Shown piece after piece: positions 62,176 to 64,000 of a DNA stretch of 64,000 nucleotides; position 1 is the first letter of the stretch, and each line of letters begins with the position of its first letter. The stretch is from Methanobrevibacter sp. (GTDB lineage Archaea; Methanobacteriota; Methanobacteria; Methanobacteriales; Methanobacteriaceae), in assembly GCF_015062985.1 (NCBI RefSeq), contig NZ_SUTI01000002.1, positions 35,064 through 99,063 on the forward strand, in the 5' to 3' direction. Both the position numbers and the translations under genes were made by a program. The notes beneath the pieces were generated by a model. It was given only the letters and a program-made list of their open reading frames with translations. It searched no databases and was not told where the DNA came from.

Positions 62176-62388
62176 GATAAAAGTATTAGATTTAACATAT
62201 TAAAAAAATTATGCATTGAACTAAAAAAATCATGCATGGTTCCACATCCCGGTTTAATCGTTTAATAGGTTTCTTATAGAATAAATAGAACAGCATATGA
62301 ACTTTTCATGCATGAAGCTAACCTGCATGCTTTAAAAACATTAAATCAGAAATATTATCTTTAATCAAATTCCTGCTTAAGAAACGGA

Positions 62389-62778
62389 TTATCCTGCAAT
62401 TACGGCTACATTGCCCTCATAGGTGCAACCCTGATATTTTCCATCACCGGCAAAGGTAAAGTTTCCATAATAATTTCCGTTCTTTGCGTCAGGCACATAT
62501 TCTGCATGCTCTATCGTGAATTCACCATTTTCATCAGTGACGACATCAACAAGAGTGCCCATATCATTACCCGGCTTGTGATATGTGATTGTCTTATTTG
62601 CCACACCATAGCTGTATGCATCCATCAAAACTCCCGAAAAGGTTTCGTTTTCGGCAACTTCAGTTTCATTGATAAGTATGAATGTAGCCACATTGTTGTT
62701 GAACTGGAACCAAAAGACTCCCACGCATATGACAAGAGCAATCAGCAAAATAATTAGATAGTAACTTTGTTTTTCCAT
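62389..62778 (-). CDS. Membrane-anchored protein with Ig/transthyretin-like domain
   Basis: A 129-residue protein with an N-terminal TM anchor (YLIILLIALVICVGVFWFQF) and one extracytoplasmic beta domain. The segment FSGVLMDAYSYGVANKTITYHKPGNDMGTLVDVVTDENGEFTIEHAEY has the pattern of a Big/transthyretin-like fold (VxGxLxD ... TDENGxFTI) similar to the repeats of the large adhesins. A single-domain surface protein; function unknown. Confidence 0.75.
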   Translation of the reverse strand: MEKQSYYLIILLIALVICVGVFWFQFNNNVATFILINETEVAENETFSGVLMDAYSYGVANKTITYHKPGNDMGTLVDVVTDENGEFTIEHAEYVPDAKNGNYYGNFTFAGDGKYQGCTYEGNVAVIAG

Positions 62779-62861
62779 ATTGATCCCTTGACAATATATT
62801 GAACCTTTTCTAAAATAAACTTAACTTATGATGAAGCGAATTTGCATTGAACCCTGTCGCT

Positions 62862-63497
62862 TTACAATTCCTTTAAAGCATTGCGGGCAACCCATTTGCT
62901 TGATTTGTCATCCATTTCAAGAATTTCATTTGCAAGCCCAATAGCTTTCCTGTTGTTTTCCAAGCTTGACTTGCCTATTTGTCTTATTGCCCAGTTGACG
63001 GATTTCTTGACAAAGTTGCGGTTATCCCTGGAACCTTCCTTGAGAATTTCAAAATACTTGTCAAAATCAGCATCCTTTTCATGAACTGCCAGAACGGCTA
63101 TTAGGCTGAATGCAGTCCTTTTTATGAATTCCTCATCTGAATTGCACCAGATGAATATATTGTCCCTGGCTTGCGGAATGAATCTCAGAAGGTTGATGCA
63201 TGCCTGGTCCACCAGGTCCCATGAATAGAATGAATTGACCCACTCGTCCAATTGGCTTGACGTTACCTTTTCCGGATCTTCGACAAGGGTTGCCAAAAGG
63301 TAGGTCTCATGATATCCATGATTCCAAAGCTGCAATGCAAGTTCATGGTTTTTACCGCAGGCCTTTGCGATTTTCCTAATCTGAGGAAGTCTCAATCCAT
63401 AACTTTTAACGTAGCGGATGCCGAATCTTTTCATGTTTTCGGCAAAATCCTCATTTGAATTTTCTTCCAATTCATGAATAATGTCATCAAAATCCAT
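62862..63497 (-). CDS. DNA alkylation repair protein, AlkD-like HEAT repeat
   Basis: A 211-residue all-helical protein of the AlkD/COG4912 family: RFGIRYVKSYGLRLPQIRKIAK near the N-terminus, the core SWDLVDQACINLLRF (aromatic and acidic residues of the DNA-lesion face) and FVKKSVNWAIRQIGK. Family members excise or process alkylated bases without base flipping. The ATG abuts the stop of the upstream RNA-binding protein gene. Confidence 0.88.
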   Translation of the reverse strand: MDFDDIIHELEENSNEDFAENMKRFGIRYVKSYGLRLPQIRKIAKACGKNHELALQLWNHGYHETYLLATLVEDPEKVTSSQLDEWVNSFYSWDLVDQACINLLRFIPQARDNIFIWCNSDEEFIKRTAFSLIAVLAVHEKDADFDKYFEILKEGSRDNRNFVKKSVNWAIRQIGKSSLENNRKAIGLANEILEMDDKSSKWVARNALKEL

Positions 63498-63917
63498 TCA
63501 ATCACTTAAAATAGCTTCACGGACTTTATCAACAGCAATTTGCTTTTTAGCAGGGAACGCTGCAATCTTAATTTTGAAATGAATCGCATCGCCCTTATCA
63601 AGAATGGTCATTTTTTCATCAAGAGCATCTTCCTTATCGAATCTTAAAAACCAGTTCCCCTTTTCATCGATTTTACGCTCTAAATCACTGTTTAATTTAT
63701 CCAAATCAACAGATTCTAAAAGTTTGTTAAAAAAAGTCTTTGTATATCTTTTTTTGGAAACGACACCTGATAAAATAATTATCCTGTCTTCCAGTAGTCC
63801 TTCCGCCTCTTCGGCTTCGATTTCGGCTTCGGGAAGTAAATTTAAAATAGCTTGAGAAATCTCATCGACGCTTTCATTTTCATAAACGAAAGCCCTGAAT
63901 TTAATATTATGAATCAT
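63498..63917 (-). CDS. RNA-binding protein, predicted exosome-associated (COG1325)
   Basis: A ~139-residue protein of the archaeal RNA_binding (PF01877) family, placed by gene context with exosome and ribosomal genes. Recognisable segments are IHNIKFRAFVYENES at the start, GLLEDRIIILSGVVSKKRYTKTFFNKL, and GNWFLRFDKEDALD. ATG at 63917 is chosen; a TTG three codons upstream is possible. It lies between the L15e end and the AlkD-like gene in one direction, probably one operon. Confidence 0.82.
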   Translation of the reverse strand: MIHNIKFRAFVYENESVDEISQAILNLLPEAEIEAEEAEGLLEDRIIILSGVVSKKRYTKTFFNKLLESVDLDKLNSDLERKIDEKGNWFLRFDKEDALDEKMTILDKGDAIHFKIKIAAFPAKKQIAVDKVREAILSD

Positions 63918-63943
63918 TTTTATCAAAAAGGAATGAAGAAAAA

Positions 63944-64000
63944 TTAGATTTTTCTTCTTCTAGCTTGTTCTGAGCCTTTTCCTTTAGATTTGATTCCACG
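63944..64000 (-). CDS. Ribosomal protein L15e (partial, C-terminal end)
   Basis: Only the last 18 residues are in the window: RGIKSKGKGSEQARRRKI followed by TAA. The basic RG-GKG...RR pattern fits the C-terminus of archaeal L15e, and L15e commonly precedes the COG1325 RNA-binding gene in methanogens. The identification is by pattern and context because so little is present. Confidence 0.6.
   Translation of the reverse strand, partial: RGIKSKGKGSEQARRRKI

Overview
The window is archaeal and fits a gut or rumen Methanobrevibacter (Methanobacteriales). It is strongly A+T-rich. It encodes sn-glycerol-1-phosphate dehydrogenase (egsA, archaeal lipids), CofC (coenzyme F420), a canonical archaeal histone plus a divergent histone-fold protein, archaeal-type ProS, PheT and ValS, and several large adhesin-like surface proteins of the kind that crowd Methanobrevibacter genomes. 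Promoters are TATA-box type, ribosome binding sites are mostly GGTGA or GGAGG, and TTG/GTG starts occur.

Layout. 0.3-3.7 kb (-): superoxide reductase-like protein, IscU scaffold, IscS desulfurase and MetY. 3.9-10.8 kb (-): a module made of a cysS 3' fragment, two small membrane proteins (one frameshifted) and a 1692-residue adhesin, enclosed by 570-bp copies of the cysS 3' end. 10.8-14.5 kb (-): cysS, tRNA-Cys, a Cys-rich HTH regulator, cysE and cysK; with the first block this is a sulfur/cysteine/Fe-S island. 14.6-16.5 kb: nth and aroA. 16.7-27.7 kb: a zinc-ribbon protein, two hydrolases, a secreted beta-helix/papain-like protease, a broken acyltransferase, a small surface protein, an acetyltransferase and a TPR/cold-shock-like protein. 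27.8-33.3 kb: valS, a His-rich membrane protein, pheT, a 46-residue protein and YjbQ. 33.3-38.1 kb: divergent beta-helix adhesins. 38.2-40.6 kb (-): egsA, UPF0179, rpiA and a small membrane protein. 41.5-42.7 kb: a collapsed adhesin gene with an intact membrane partner. 43-47.3 kb: proS-cofC-thiD facing an ABC transporter without a binding protein. 47.4-49.9 kb: a P1-type metal ATPase with a small membrane partner under DtxR-like operators. 50-58.2 kb: accessory stretch (CPBP protease, AhpD-like protein, a poly-G frameshifted membrane protein, HepT/MntA, an AAA-DUF4143 ATPase between direct repeats, a DUF134 regulator with zinc-ribbon protein and ferredoxin, a broken acyltransferase). 58.4-64 kb: tRNA-Gln, a paired small membrane protein set, two histone-fold proteins, a BASS transporter, an AlkD-like protein, an exosome-linked RNA-binding protein and the end of ribosomal protein L15e.

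Two themes stand out. First, the cysteine genes look co-regulated: metY and cysK carry ATAAC-N4-GTTAT palindromes at their promoters (cysE a degenerate one) and share an element next to the TATA box, and a four-cysteine HTH protein follows cysE directly. Second, three loci (4.5-10.5, 41.5-42.7 and 51.6-52.4 kb) combine large adhesins or their C-terminal tails with small multi-TM proteins lying directly downstream, an arrangement like polymorphic toxin/immunity loci, with signs of gene decay, recombination and possible phase variation. No CRISPR array, rRNA or insertion sequence was seen.
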